Origin: Desmodus rotundus
Taxonomy: Eukaryota > Chordata > Mammalia > Chiroptera > Phyllostomidae
NCBI RefSeq assembly: GCF_022682495.2
Contig: NC_071391.1
Span: 45,289,998 to 45,353,997, forward strand
Direction: 5' to 3'
DNA length: 64,000 bases
Below are positions 1-11,424 of the stretch, one piece after another (positions within the stretch are counted from its first letter, which is position 1; the number at the start of each line of letters is the position of its first letter). The position numbers and the translations under genes are program-made. The notes under the pieces were generated by a model. That model was not told the origin of the DNA, searched no databases, and was given only the letters and a program-made list of their open reading frames with translations.

Positions 1-91
1 ATCATCTCCTTTCTATAGATGAGGAAATAGAGCCTGAGAGGCATGGAAACCTGTCAATGGCCACATTAAGAGTAAGCATAAGAGACCAGCT

Positions 92-291
92 TCACTTGGC
101 AGGGTAGCTCAGTTGGTTGGAGCATCGTCCCAGTATGCCAAGGTTGCAGGTTCAATCCCCAGTCAGGGCACATATAGGAATCAACAAATGAATACATAAA
201 TAAGTGGAACAACAAGTTGATGTTTCTATTTTCTCTCTCCCTTCTTCTCTCTCTCTAAAACAAACATACACACACAAAACAAAAACAAAAA
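92..291 (+). repeat. VES-type tRNA-derived SINE
   Basis: A tRNA-like head with the A box (GTAGCTCAGTTGGTTGG) and a B-box-like GGTTCAATCCCC is followed by a CT-rich stretch and an A-rich tail. The 9-bp direct repeat AGACCAGCT lies at 83-91 and 292-300, a clear target-site duplication, so this copy is complete. The build matches the bat VES family. Confidence 0.88.
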
Positions 292-403
292 AGACCAGCT
301 CCAAGTACAGTCCATTTGACTCCAAAGCTCATGTGTCTGTTCATTCCTCAGCAATTTCATCTCTAAAATCTTTAGTAATAATACATATCATTTGATATCA
401 TTA

Positions 404-675
404 TAAAGGTTAAAGGAGAATGCATGCAAAGCACTTAGGACATTGTCTGGCATATAATAAGCACTTAATAAATATCAGCTATTATTATTTTTTGAGTATT
501 TACTACTTTATGAGGTGGATACAATTATCATTTCCATTTCGCATATGGAAAAACAAAGGTACCAAGTAGTTGGATAACTTGCTTAAGATCATGAAGTAAG
601 AAAGTAGAGGAGCCAGAGTTCAAATCAAAGCAGCCTGACTCCAGAGCCCACATTCTTCAGCACTGTGTTACGTTG
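404..675. repeat. Two adjoining MIR-like SINE relics
   Basis: 404-487 resembles the 3' part of MIR on the + strand (AAGCACTTAATAAATATC context). 488-675 resembles the MIR core on the - strand (the antisense of an 'add-to-list of tested tissue' style core is not claimed; the match is to the usual gaggaaactgaggca-like consensus, much diverged). Diverged and ancient, recognised by eye only. Confidence 0.5.
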
Positions 676-938
676 CTAGTTTCTGCTAGCTATGATGATT
701 ATTAAAATTGTTAATGCTGCAAAATTTCATCCCCAGAGAAGATGAAATACAATTACAGATTTATGCAATCTCATTTACCATCTCCACCTCCTCCCTGACC
801 TCTTATTCATATCAATCCTTGAACTTCCCCATAGAAAATTTCTAAGATTATAAGAGGTTCATGTGCTTATTGACCATCCCTCTGGTGCACAGTACTTGAA
901 TTTAATTACAGACTCATGGCTTAAGAAAAACTTTCGCC

Positions 939-1170
939 TGCCCTGGCCGGTGTGACTCAGTTGGTTGGAGGATTAACCTATAGACCAACAGTTTGTGGGT
1001 TCAATTCCCAGTCAGGGCATATGCCTAGGTTGCAGGTTCAGTCCCCAGTAGAGGGGCAAAGGCAAGCAACCGATCAATGTTTCTCTCTCACATCGATGTT
1101 TCTCTCTTTCCCTCCCTTTCCCACTCCCTAAAATCAATAAGTGTGTCCTCAAGTAAGGATTAAAAAAAAA
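939..1170 (+). repeat. VES-type SINE
   Basis: The head CCCTGGCCGGTGTGACTCAG is followed by TTCAATTCCCAGTCAGGGCA, the CT-rich body with two ATGTTTCTCTCT-type units, and an A-rich tail. It is near full length. I could not fix a convincing target duplication. Confidence 0.85.
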
Positions 1171-2689
1171 GAAAAAGAACTCTTGTAGAAGAAATAATCT
1201 CCTGAGAGAGAAATGAGAAAGAAATAGAGAGGGAGGGAGGGAGGAAAAGAGAGAGCAACAGAGACAATCAACGCAGAACAAACTCTTCTAAGGGTGTGGG
1301 AAAAATTGAACTACACTCTCTGCTCCTCTACCATCTTATTCATCCAGGTTCCAGAAGACCGTGAATATAGTGTAAAGCCTGTGTGTCTTTATAATCAGGG
1401 AAGTCTGTCCCCAAATGGTTCAAGGCCAAACTATGAGCCATGAACCAGCTGAGAGAAGGTTAGAGACCCTTCTCCCACAAGAAGATTTCCATGGCAACCA
1501 AGCATCAGTCTCCAGCACTCAAGAGGATGTTAGGCTATAAGCCTCTGGATTTGCCAGCTGAGTCCAGGGACTGAAGAAGCCCCAGGTCTGGGGCCAAGAG
1601 AGATATTTCAGAGAAATAAGCCCTGGCACAGCAGCTTTAGCCTAACAAAGACTGTGAAGAGCTGGGGACCCAAGTTTCCTCCAAACCCATGATGCTGTTA
1701 TGCATCAGTCAACATTAGCTCTAATACTGCTCTGCTCAGAAATAAGCTTAGCATAAATCTGCCTGGGCCAGACACCTGTAATTTGACAGTTGCAAACAGT
1801 CCATAGGGTACCTCCAGCTCCCCGGAAACAACCCTGACCCTTTTCACCTCCAGCTGTTTTCTAGCTGTTTGAAGCTTTCATTATGTTCTAGGGATGAATG
1901 GGGGATGTATGGAGAGGTATTTGGTGCTGCCCAGGGGTAGAAACACTAATGTAGGCTAGTGGTGCATGGCCTCAGGGTTCAGTCTCCAGACCACAGGCCC
2001 TCTAGTTCCAGCACTCACCATAGCTCCAGAGCTTGTGTCTCCTCACATCTAGCCTTCTGTTTGTGAAAAGCATCTCTTGCTGTGTCAGTAAAGACCAGAA
2101 CTTTATAATCCTCCTGGTTGAGGTAGAAAAATAAAAGGTCTGCTGGGATCTGGGTACAAATCCAAGAGATTTTCAGAACTGAACTTGCTGAATCCCCTGA
2201 GAGCTGAGCCAGGCAGATCTGGGACTTGGAAGGAAGCTTCAGGCAATAGGTACATCCTGATAACTTTTCATAGAATCATCAGAATACTAAAGTGCCCTGT
2301 ACTGAGCGCCTGCTCTTCGCAGAAAGTCAGCCCCATGTATTACCTGGTGACAGATGGAGGCAGGCGGGACCCAAGAAGATGGTTAGTGACTAGGGCACAC
2401 TCTGTCCCTCTGAAGGAACAGAGGCAGTGAGGCATTTTCATTTCTCAAAAGAATGAGCCAAAGCTCTTTCCAAATTCTGCCAGAGAGAAATAAGGCAAAG
2501 TAGCCAGAGATCTGGGTATGAATGCTTTAAACATAGGAAGCATGTCAGAGAGAATTTCTCTAACTTCATGCCTATACCTAGGTGATGAAGGTGGTTGAAA
2601 ATAAACCTATAATGATTAAGTAATATTTCTGTTTCTCCTAGTATTAAGCCTTGGAGATCATCCACCAGCATGATGTAGTAGGAAAGCTA
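1171..2689. other. Intergenic, nothing recognised
   Basis: Apart from a GA-rich stretch (about 1200-1260) next to the SINE tail, I see no gene, RNA or clear repeat. The open frames are short and look random. Confidence 0.5.
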
Positions 2690-2865
2690 AGCTCTATTTC
2701 TAGATCTGTCATTTATCAACTGTGATAATAAGCAAATTACTTGAACTCCTTAAGCCTTTATGCTTCACTTGTAAACTGAGAATAGTGGTTATTTCATGAG
2801 ATCATTGTTAGAATTATATTAGAATATAAAAGCAATCAGAAAAGGATTTGAAACATCATAGAATC
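2690..2865 (+). repeat. MIR-like SINE relic
   Basis: It has the MIR order of words in diverged form: a CTGTCATTTATCAACTGTG-like segment, then CAAATTACTTGAACTCCTTAAG, then TTGTAAACTGAGAATA and a 3' part with GGATTTGAAACAT. The match is to the family consensus by eye. Confidence 0.6.
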
Positions 2866-2997
2866 TGCATACAGACTCCCTTTCTTCTCCAATATGAGAT
2901 TGAGAACAGGCTTCAGTCATCTCTCTGGACTCCTCTATGTTGCCCATCCACATACCATGCTTCCCCACCACTCATAGTCAGAGTTTGGGGTTTGTTA

Positions 2998-3345
2998 AAT
3001 AAACTTTTTATTTGAGGATAAATTTAGATTTACAGAACAATTACAAAGATACTATAAAAAGTTCCTGTATATCCTTCAGCCAGTTTCTTTAATGTTAACA
3101 TAAACATGGTACATTAGTCAAAACTAAGGAATTACTAATGGTACATTATTACTATTAACTACAGTCCAGATTTTATTTGTATTTCACCAGTTTTTCTACT
3201 AGTGTCTATTTTCCCATCCAGGATCCAATGCAAGGTACTTCACCATGTCTGCTAAGTCTATTCTGGTTTGTGACAGTTTCTCAGTCTTTCCTTGGTTTTT
3301 ACAATCATGTGAGTCTTGAAGAATGTTAGTCAATTGTTGTTGTTT
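2998..3345 (-). repeat. Old L1 3'-end fragment, antisense
   Basis: The phrases TTTACAGAACAATTACAAAGA, CCTTCAGCCAGTTTC and CAGTCCAGATTTTATTTG are those of the antisense 3' untranslated part of ancient mammalian L1 (L1ME-like). Diverged and truncated. Recognition is by eye. Confidence 0.55.
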
Positions 3346-3989
3346 TTTTAGAAGATCAGAGCTTTTAATTCACTAATTTCAGCCATCCCTTCTTCCTTTT
3401 TTCTCCCCAGCATGAAGAGAAGGACAATACAGAGACAATAGGCTACACTGTGGGACATCCTGAGTCTTTATTTACTCCAGGTGCCAGTGTGTCCTGCAGA
3501 ACAGAGATAGGACATCTGACAGTTCTGGCTGCTTGACCCCATTAGCAGCAGTTCCTGAGGTTTCCCAGGTAGTTCTTCCAACCAAGAGACCAATCATCGT
3601 CCTCCATGGGCTGCACCCCAATAAAAGCCCCCTCAGACCTATCACGCAACACTTTTTTCATTCATTGAAATTTTAAAAATTTTGCGGGTTATTATCATGT
3701 TCCAAACTTTAAAGGTAAAGAGATAATTTTAATGGATTTCTGTGTTTTGTTGAAATACAGATATCTCCTTGATGAAATCTTTTCTTTAGCCTTTCTAGTG
3801 CTTCATTCTGGATGCTTTCTTTGTCTTGAAACTGACAAATAGGGCTCATGGCCAGTTGTCTCTCAAGTATGGGAGGGGAGACAAAATGATCAATGGAAGT
3901 AGAAGGGTGAAACAAAAGCCAGTTATATTTGTTCATGAGACTGCTCCCAATTAAATTCATTCGAAAATCTACATTATCCACTAGTCTTT
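3346..3989. other. Intergenic, nothing recognised
   Basis: No gene or clear repeat is visible. The longest frame (90 codons on the - strand, 3709-3981) has no recognisable domain and no splice or promoter context. Confidence 0.5.
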
Positions 3990-4195
3990 TTTTTCTAAGA
4001 TTGATTGATTGATTTTTAGAGAGGGGAAGGAAGGAAGAGAGGGAAGAGAAACATCAATGTGTGGTTGCCTCTCACATGCCCCCTACTGGGGGGCCTGGCC
4101 CACAACCCAGGCATGTGCCCTGACTGGGAATCAAACCCACAGCCCTTTGGTTCACAGGCTGGCATTCAATCCACTGAACCACAACAGCCAGGGCC
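3990..4195 (-). repeat. VES-type SINE, inverted
   Basis: Read on the - strand, this is a full VES unit: the head GCCCTGGCTGTTGTGGTTCAG, a B-box region and CAGTCAGGGCACATGCCTGG, then a CT-rich tail (a GGAAGGAAGAGAGGG run on the + strand). TAGTCTTT occurs at both edges (about 3984 and 4198), a probable target duplication. Confidence 0.85.
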
Positions 4196-4911
4196 AATAG
4201 TCTTTAAAATGCTTTTAAAAACTGGGATTCTTTTATTTACTGTGCTTTATCTAAAGATTACATCAGACACGAATCTTATCCTCTAGTAGTTTATGCCTCT
4301 TCCCATCCCCCAACATACGACTCAGACCTATTTGGGGGATCTAGTGAAGAAGGGAGAAGCCCTTTCAACCAAAGTAAGCGAACTTGGTTCTAATAAATTG
4401 GAATTTGCATCTATCCCCTGGCTCTTCCAGGCCTCTTAAGCCACTGAAGAAATAAACAAAGGATGTGGTTTCTATACTAGCTGGAATGACTTTTGCCTAT
4501 TACCAAAGAGAACATGGGTTACTGGCACAGAAAATGGGGCAAGGAGAGTATGCCTAAAACCCAAAATATACACACTAGTGCTGGGGTATCCAACCTTTTG
4601 GCATCTCTGGTCCACACTGGAAAAAGAAGAGTTGTCTTGGGCCACACACTAAATACACAAATACTAATGAAAACTGATGAGCAAAAAAAGGTCCATGCAT
4701 AATTTTCGTGATATCTGCCACCAAAATAAACAAAAAAGTCCTCACACAATAACCCTAATGATGCAGCAGACCCTTCAATAATCTTTTAAAATTGTAGAGC
4801 AGGTCCTAAGTTTGTGATCACTAGTTAGAAAATGTACGTACCTAAGTAATAAAACATCATTGATTTTTTAAAATATTTTTATCATGTAAAAGAAAAGAGG
4901 GCAACATAAAA

Positions 4912-6720
4912 CTAGTTGGTTGTTTGACATGGTATCTGAGAAAGTAGTGCATCAATGTCTGGTTTGATAGAAGTGGTTGCAATCCTCAGTGAGTTCTCAA
5001 GGTGCTCATCAGATATTTTGATTCTAATTTTACTCTTAATGTGTTTCATTCTTGAAAATAGTTGCTCGCAAATGTAGGTGCTGCCAAAGAGTGAGGACAT
5101 GAATACGGCGTGATTGTGAAGCAAGGGGTATTTGTCTCTGGGAAGATAGAACCTATAAAAGTCCAGTAAAGAGACACGATCAAATTTTTCTTTAAGTTGA
5201 ATGTCAGATCGCAGCTCCATGCATTCCATTTGACAATTGGCAGGTAACATATTTATGTCGACTGAAGATGGAGTTGCAAATAGAACAAAATATTATTTTC
5301 CAAAAAATCTTGAAATCTGTTTTCAAATTTGTGTATTAGATTGAAAAGCAAGGTTGCATATTTTTTGCTGTTCACAGGACTGAACACCTTAGCCAAGGTG
5401 TCAAAATGCATAAAATTGCTTGCCTTAATTTGCGTTTGCCATAATTTCAATTTCATTTTTAATGCTGTTATGGTTTGAAACACGGTATTGATAAGTTGGT
5501 TTTCACCTTGAAGATGCATGTTTAAATGAGTGGTTAAATCCACTAAAAAGGCTAAATCTGTAAGCCAGTTCTCATCGTCAAGTTCCAGCACAAATTTGGT
5601 TTTGGATATCATAAATGACTTGATAACATGTTGCAAATCATAAAACCTTTTCAACATTTGGCCTCAACTTAGCCATCTTGCTTCCAAAAAGTAAATTATA
5701 TCACCACAGTCAGCATCAATGCTTTTAAGAAATTCCTGGAACTGGCAATGATTCGATCCTTTGGCGCTTATGAAATTCACAATCTTGATGATGATTTGCA
5801 TAATGTTACCCATTTTTAAAGCTTTTGTGGATAAATTTTCTTGATGTATTGTGCAATGATATTTTATCAAATGTGAGTTTTGTGTGGGAATTGCGTCATC
5901 TTCTATTAATTTTACAAGTCCCTCTCTTTTCCCTGCCACCACCGGGGCACCATCAGTAACTCTACCAGCTATGCTGACACTGGACAAAGAAAATCTCTTT
6001 AACGTATTTTTTACTGCCTCATACAAATCTCTTGATTTAGTTGTGTCTTTTAATGGCACTAAAGAAGCCATATCTTTAGTGACATTGTATTAGTCATCAA
6101 TACCTCTAATAAAAATGACACGTTGAGCTATATCTGTAGCATCAGTGCTATCATCCATTGCCAAAGCATAAAATTTAAAATTAGCAGCTTTACTCTCCAA
6201 ACTTCTCTCCATAAATTTTCCAGTTCCTTCAACTCACCTCGTGAGACAAACTGATTTTAGAAACATCCCTCTTTTTTCCAGGGCAAATTATATCTGCCAT
6301 CTTTCTATACATTTTTTAATAAACTCACATCAGTAAATGGTTTTGATTTTTTTTTGCTATTAAATATGCTACTACATAACTAACTTTTACAGTGGAATCC
6401 ACCTGAGTTGTAACTTTTTGAAAAAATTTTTGTTGAGAAGACAGACTTTTTTCATTTCTGCTATTTTGTCTTTATGACACAATCCTTCATACACCTTGAA
6501 TTTGGCAGCATGTTTTGGCATATAATGCCTTTTCAAATTATAGCCTTTGAAAACTTGCACAAATTCCCTACAAATAAAGCCGAGTGTCTTACTATTTATT
6601 TGCCTTGACAAAAAAAGTAGTCAACTGTCCACTTTTCATTGAACAATTTTCCTTCATCCATAATTTTTCTTTTCAGAGTTCTTTTTTCTTTTGAGATGTT
6701 GTAGAAGCCATGCTGGAATT
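4912..6720 (-). pseudogene. hAT transposase remnant
   Basis: Three consecutive blocks on the - strand (6071-5664, 5657-5253, 5250-4912) read as one hAT transposase. They give the RNase H-like stretch VTDGAPVVAGKREGL, a histidine/cysteine region (YHCTIHQENL), LEARWLS, and a C-terminal dimerisation block with ICEQLFSRMKHIKSKIR. Upstream (6611-6387), SKTLGFICREF and YNLKRHYMPKHAAKF form the N-terminal zinc-finger-like region, and a start codon with MASTTSQ lies near 6712. Frameshifts and stops separate the blocks, including a stop soon after the start and one before the zinc finger, so it cannot encode an enzyme. The style is that of the Charlie-like transposases that also gave rise to domesticated genes such as the C-terminal part of GTF2IRD2 (family knowledge). 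Nothing here suggests domestication. Confidence 0.85.
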
Positions 6721-6754
6721 AAAAACATAATAATAGATAAGGGACTTTATTTAC

Positions 6755-6965
6755 TTTTTTAAAAAATTATTTCAGTGTTGTTCAATTACAGTTGTCTGCA
6801 TTTTCCCCCCATCCCAGCCAAACCCACCTCCCTCCCTTGCTTCCACCCTCCCCCTTGATTTTGTTCATGTGTCCTTTATAGTAGTTCCTGAAAACCCTTC
6901 TCCCCATTATTCCCCCCTTCCCCCCCTTCCTCCCCTCTGGTTACTATCAGATTGTTCTCCCCCCA
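6755..6965 (-). repeat. L1 3'-end fragment inserted in the hAT
   Basis: The phrase TGTTCAATTACAGTTGTCTG followed by C-rich sequence is the antisense of the 3' untranslated end seen on the younger L1 copies in this window (..GACAACTGTAATTGAA..AATAAA). Strongly 5'-truncated. Confidence 0.7.
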
Positions 6966-7250
6966 ACAAGGGATCACTGTTTTATGATGCCATTTATACA
7001 AAATATCCAGAGAGAAATCCATGGAGACAGAAAAAGGTTCGTGGTTGCCAGACTGGAGGGAGAGGGGCTGCCTGCTGGGTACGGGATTTTACTGCAGAGG
7101 GTCACAAAGGTCTTGGAATTAGGTAGAGGTGGTGGCTGTACAGCATGGTGAATGTACTAAAAACCTCACTGAGTTGCTCACTTGAAAATGATTAATTTTA
7201 TGTTATATGAAGTTCACCTCAATAACTTGCTAGAAAAAAATGTGAAGAGG
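6966..7250 (+). repeat. Old L1 3'-end fragment
   Basis: It contains GTTGCCAGACTGGAGGGAG, GAATGTACTAAAAACC and TTCACCTCAATAA, the usual words of the sense 3' end of older L1 copies. Diverged. Confidence 0.55.
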
Positions 7251-8855
7251 GAAATTCATCTACCTTTCCAACCTCACTTCTTTAGGGTTTTTTCGTACTT
7301 CCTCTCTGCCTTTCTTTTTACTTGTATCCTGAAGAAAGTTTACATTTAGTTTGGATACTAAGCAAGGAGAGGGTCTGGACCCACCTCCTACGGCAGCATG
7401 ACCATGGCCATCTCTGTGAAACAGCCCCAACGGCAATGGGAGTGACAAGGGCCGCCAGGGGGGTTCAGTGGCAGAACTGGGAATGGATCCCAAGAGCACT
7501 ACCTTGTAGTCACTTCTAAATTCCATTGCTATCTCTGCATGTCCCAGAAACTCCTGACATAATTGAAGATGACTTGCCAAATATGTCATCCTCTCAACCA
7601 GGAGAAAGAGCACAGTGGAGCCTTGAGGGTAAGTGAGACAGAGCCATCCTCTGGAGGCTGTGGCATTCAGACTCAGTGATGCCTTTGGCAACATTATGAA
7701 GCAGCGTGAACTGCATCTGGGCTGCCCCTGACTCATTTCCTATATCCTGTGACCTCCTTGGGGCTCTTTGCTTTGACCTGTAGGCACCTCGAGAGAGCTT
7801 CCACTCCTTCGTTCCCCACACCATTTTCTTCTCCATCCATACCCGTATTTAGATAAGGAATCAACGTCCTTTCTTCCCTGAGAGTGAATTTTACATAAAT
7901 ATCTCTGGCTGACATTGTTGGAGATATCTCCTCTCTAATACTGGACATTTTCACATGGTTGCCAGGAGCTCTCGGGTTCTGCATAGATTGCAGATCACGG
8001 CCAAGTTCATTTGACATCTAGACCACACAGAAGTAGTGAGATACTACAGTCAGGGCAGCCTCCCAAGTAAACTGACTTTCCACAGAAGGAATTGTAGAAA
8101 ATTAGAAGTACATAACAGGGATTAGGATTCCAGCTTTAGCTTTGCCCAGAGGACAATTCTATACCTGAGAGGATCAAAAAGAACCTTGACTCAGTGATCC
8201 AATTTGAGCTAGATCCCTTTTCACTAAAAATAGTTTACCCTCAGGGAGGTTCTGAGTCATTTCTATATTCTCCTCCTCACACTACATGGCATCCACCTAT
8301 CATAACATGCACCCACATTATCTCTGTTTATTGAAGTCACAAAGATAGGGTACCAGGTAGTGGGCACTGCAGATAATCAGAAAAATGATATCTCTGTATT
8401 TACAAATAACCCAGAGTTAGTCCCTCATTTTGTTGGCCCAACCTTTTCTTTGCGACTTCAAGAGCAGTAATTATTATCCATATTCAAGGGAACATACTGA
8501 TTTCTGAGTTGTTTGGTATTACCCTCTACCTTGTTCCAGGAACACAGGTGTGGTCAGTGTCAGATGATGCAGTGCGTGCATGTTGTAGGCTGCTGATCAA
8601 CCAGGATGTCCTTGGAGCTTTGCCAGCTGCTGGGTGCCTCTGGGGCAGTTCACCTGGCTCAGTGCACCGGCCCTTCCTGTTTCTTCGGTCACCACTAGCT
8701 CCAAAAAACCAGAAATTTGAGAAAAAATATTTAGTCCTACATGTCACTCCTAATTTTCAGGTGTTTTAAATACAGACTAATAAAACCTACAAGAAATATT
8801 GTCAAAGCCATTGTACAAAGAGGCCTCTTCAGGATTCTTATTCTTTCTTTTTTTT
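7251..8855. other. Stretch inside the hAT span, nothing recognised
   Basis: No gene or named repeat is recognised. Overlapping frames of 65-158 codons exist (for example 7260-7736 on the - strand) but have no domains, splice context or homologues that I know. It could be an unrecognised insertion, since an autonomous hAT would not need this length. Confidence 0.4.
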
Positions 8856-8859
8856 AAGA

Positions 8860-10825
8860 TTTTATTTATTATTTATATTTATTTTATTTTCAAAAATATA
8901 TTTTATTGATTACGCTATTACAGTTGTCCTATTTCTCCCCCCTTCACTCCACTCCATCCTGCACACCCTCTCCCTCCCACATTCCCCCCCTATAGTTCAT
9001 GTCCATCGGTCATACATATATGTTCTTCGGCTTCTACATTTCCTATACTATACTTACCCTCCCCCTGTCTATTTTCTACCTACCATTTATGCTACTTATT
9101 CTCTGTACCTTTTCCCCCTCTCTCCCTCTCCCACTCCCCTGTTGATAAACCTCCATATGATCTCCATTTCTGTGGTTCTGTGTCTGTTATAGTTGTTTGC
9201 TTAGTTTGCTTTTGTTTTTGTTTTAGGTGTGGTTTTTAATAACTGTGAGTTTGCTGTCATTTTTACTGTTCCTATTTTTTAATCTTCTTTTTCTTAGATA
9301 AATCCCTTTAACATTTCATATAATAAGGGCTTGGTGATGATGAATTCCTTTAACTTGCCCTTATCTGAGAAGCACTTTATCTGCCCTTCCATTCTAAATG
9401 AAAGCTTTGCTGGATAGAGCAATCTTGGATGTAGGTCCTTGCCTTTCATGACTTGGAATACTTCTTTCCAGCCCCTTCTTGCCTGTAAGGTCTCTTTGGA
9501 AAAACAAGCTGACAGTCTTATGGGAACTCCTTTGTAGGTAACTGTGTCCTTTTCTCTTGCTGCGTCTAAGATTCTCTCCTTATCTTTAATCTTGGGTAAT
9601 GTAATTTTGATGTGGCTTGGTGTGTTCCTCCGTGGGTCCAGCTTCTTTGGGACTCTCTGAGCTTCCTGGACTTCCTGGAAGTCTACTTCCTTTGCCAGAT
9701 TAGGGAAGTTCTCCTTCATTATTTGTTCAAGTAAGTTTTCAGTTTTTTGCTCTTCCTTTCTCCTTCTGGCACCCCTATAATTCGGATGTTGGAACGTTTT
9801 AAGATGTTTTGGAGGTTCCTAAGCCTCTCTTCATTTTTTTAAATTCTTGTTTCTTCATTCTTTTCTGGTTGGATGTTTTTTCTTCCTTCTGGTCCACACC
9901 GTTGATTTGAGTTGCAGTTTCCTTCGCATCACTATTGGTTCCCTGTACATTTTCCTTTGTTTCTCTTAGCATAGCCTTCATTTTTTCATCTAATTTGTGA
10001 CCAAATTCAACCAATTCTGTGAGCTTCCTGATTACCAGTGTTTTGAACTGCACATCTGATAGGTTGACTATCTCTTCATTGCTTAGTTGTATTTTTTCAG
10101 GAGCTTTGATCTGTTCCTTCATTTGGGCCATGTTTTTTGTCTTGGTGCGCCTGTTACTTAAAGGGGCAGAGCCTCAGGTGTTCACCAGGGCAGGGTAACA
10201 CTGGTCGCCGCACTGTGATGCTGTATGTGGGGAGGGGCCAAGAGGGAGCAATGATGCTAGCTCCACTCTCTGCCAGTTTTCAGTCACTCCCTACTCTACC
10301 CACAATCAAATTGGGCCCCTCTGGTGCTGCTTCCCGGGGTGGGTGGGTTTGTGTACATTCTAGGACCCTCTGGGTCTCTTCAACAAACTCTCCTGTGAGG
10401 CTGGGAGTTTCTCCCACTGCTGCCTTAACCCCCACAGGTGTTTTCAATCAGTGATTTGAGGCTTTATTTCCTTCCCCACACTGGAACTCTGGGTTGTGAG
10501 GCCTGTCACCCGGTCCACCAGCTGCTGCCTCGCTGGCCAGCTGCAGCTTTGCCCACCCCGCTCCACAATCTGCCATCTGACTGGGTCCACCAGCCGCTGC
10601 CTTGCCACAAGTCCTTTCTGCCCGGCTGCCCATCTCCACCCCTCCTACTGGTCTGGACGAATGTTTCTTCTTTATCACCTTGGTTGTCGGACTTCCATAC
10701 AGTTCAATTTTCTGTCAGTTCTGGTTGTTTTTTGTTTTTTAATTGTTGTTGTCCTTCTTTTGGTTGTGCGAGGAGACACAGTGTGTCTACCTATGCCTCC
10801 ATCTCGGCCGGAAGTCCAGATTGTT
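8860..10825 (-). mobile_element. L1-derived element with ORF1 but no ORF2 (half-L1, HAL1-like)
   Basis: On the - strand it begins at about 10825 with GATGGAGGCATAGGTAGA, the same 5' start as the L1 at 63285. It continues through a GC-rich 5' region and an ORF1 remnant (10131-9294). Within about 50 bases of the ORF1 stop it enters an L1 3' untranslated region (CTATAGGGGG, ACAACTGTAATAGCG, AATAAAATATA). No reverse-transcriptase sequence lies between. That is the organisation of HAL1 ('half-L1') elements. A secondary internal deletion of an ordinary L1 is the alternative. Confidence 0.7.
9294..10131 (-). pseudogene. L1 ORF1 protein remnant
   Basis: 10131-9799 encodes the N-terminal coiled-coil part (LSDVQFKTLVIRKLTEL, then a lysine/glutamate-rich helix). 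9719-9294 encodes the RNA-binding and C-terminal domains (MKENFPNLAKE, THIK-like PSHIKITLPK, KETLQARRGW, LLYPAKLSFRMEG). The linker with NIRIIGVPEGER lies between them in shifted frames, so a frameshift at about 9720-9798 breaks the frame. Intact L1 ORF1p is an RNA-binding chaperone of the retrotransposition complex. Confidence 0.85.
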
Positions 10826-11424
10826 CTTAATTTCAATGTCTCTGGTTATATTTTGTTTCCTTTTTTCTCTTGTTGATTACATCATTTCCTTTTATTATGA
10901 AAATTAATTGACAGGAAAATAGAAAGCAAGGTTTGGACCCTTCCACAGCCCTCTCGGCTGCTGATACAGGATGAGGCGGAGGGCCAATTGTACAGCGGGG
11001 TAGGTGATGTGTGAGGCACTGCCAAGGTGTGGAAGAACCTTTAATAATCAAATAAGAATGCTTACCTGACTTCTAAATAACGTTAAATACCTAATGTTGC
11101 AATGGTAGGTTGAAATATTACTGATGATCACTGTCTCACTAAGTCACCACGAGCACATGTAACGTCTGATGGTGTCAATTCTACTGTCTGCGCTTGGAAG
11201 ATAGCACACTGGAAGCCACACACCACCGCAAAACTGAAGCCACACATGCATACAAATAGCGAGAGTGTACATACGTTTATTTTAAATGAGATTGCAACAC
11301 ATAATCACAAAAAAAATCTCATGATGTTCTAAGTAATTTTACAATTTTGTGTTGGGCCACAGTCATAGCCAGCCTGGACTGCATGCAGCCCACAGGCCGT
11401 AGATTGGACACCCCTGCACTAGAG

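Larger units (their letters stand above)
4581..11416 (-). mobile_element. hAT (Charlie-type) DNA transposon, interrupted by later insertions
   Basis: The left end starts CTGGGGTATCCAACC. The right end, reverse-complemented, starts CAGGGGTGTCCAATC. The inverted termini are flanked by CACTAGTG (4573-4580) and CACTAGAG (11417-11424), an 8-bp hAT-type target duplication with one change. Sub-terminal blocks also pair: TTGGGCCACAC near 4638 and TTGGGCCACAG near 11353. The transposase remnant lies inside on the - strand. The span is too long for an autonomous hAT because L1-type elements sit at 6755-7250 and 8860-10825. The outer transposon is therefore older than those insertions. The match to the Charlie group rests on transposase style and termini; the exact subfamily is not determined. 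Confidence 0.85.

Noticed and set aside
92..170. tRNA-like A and B boxes
   Set aside because: The sequence is the head of a VES SINE with a CT-rich body, A-rich tail and target duplication, not a tRNA gene. The same applies to the other SINE copies.
7260..7736. 158-codon - strand frame
   Set aside because: No known domain and no promoter or splice context; it lies in a repeat-dense block. It could be chance in GC-balanced DNA.
10438..10876. 126-130-codon + strand frames
   Set aside because: They are the antisense of the GC-rich 5' region of the ORF1-only L1.
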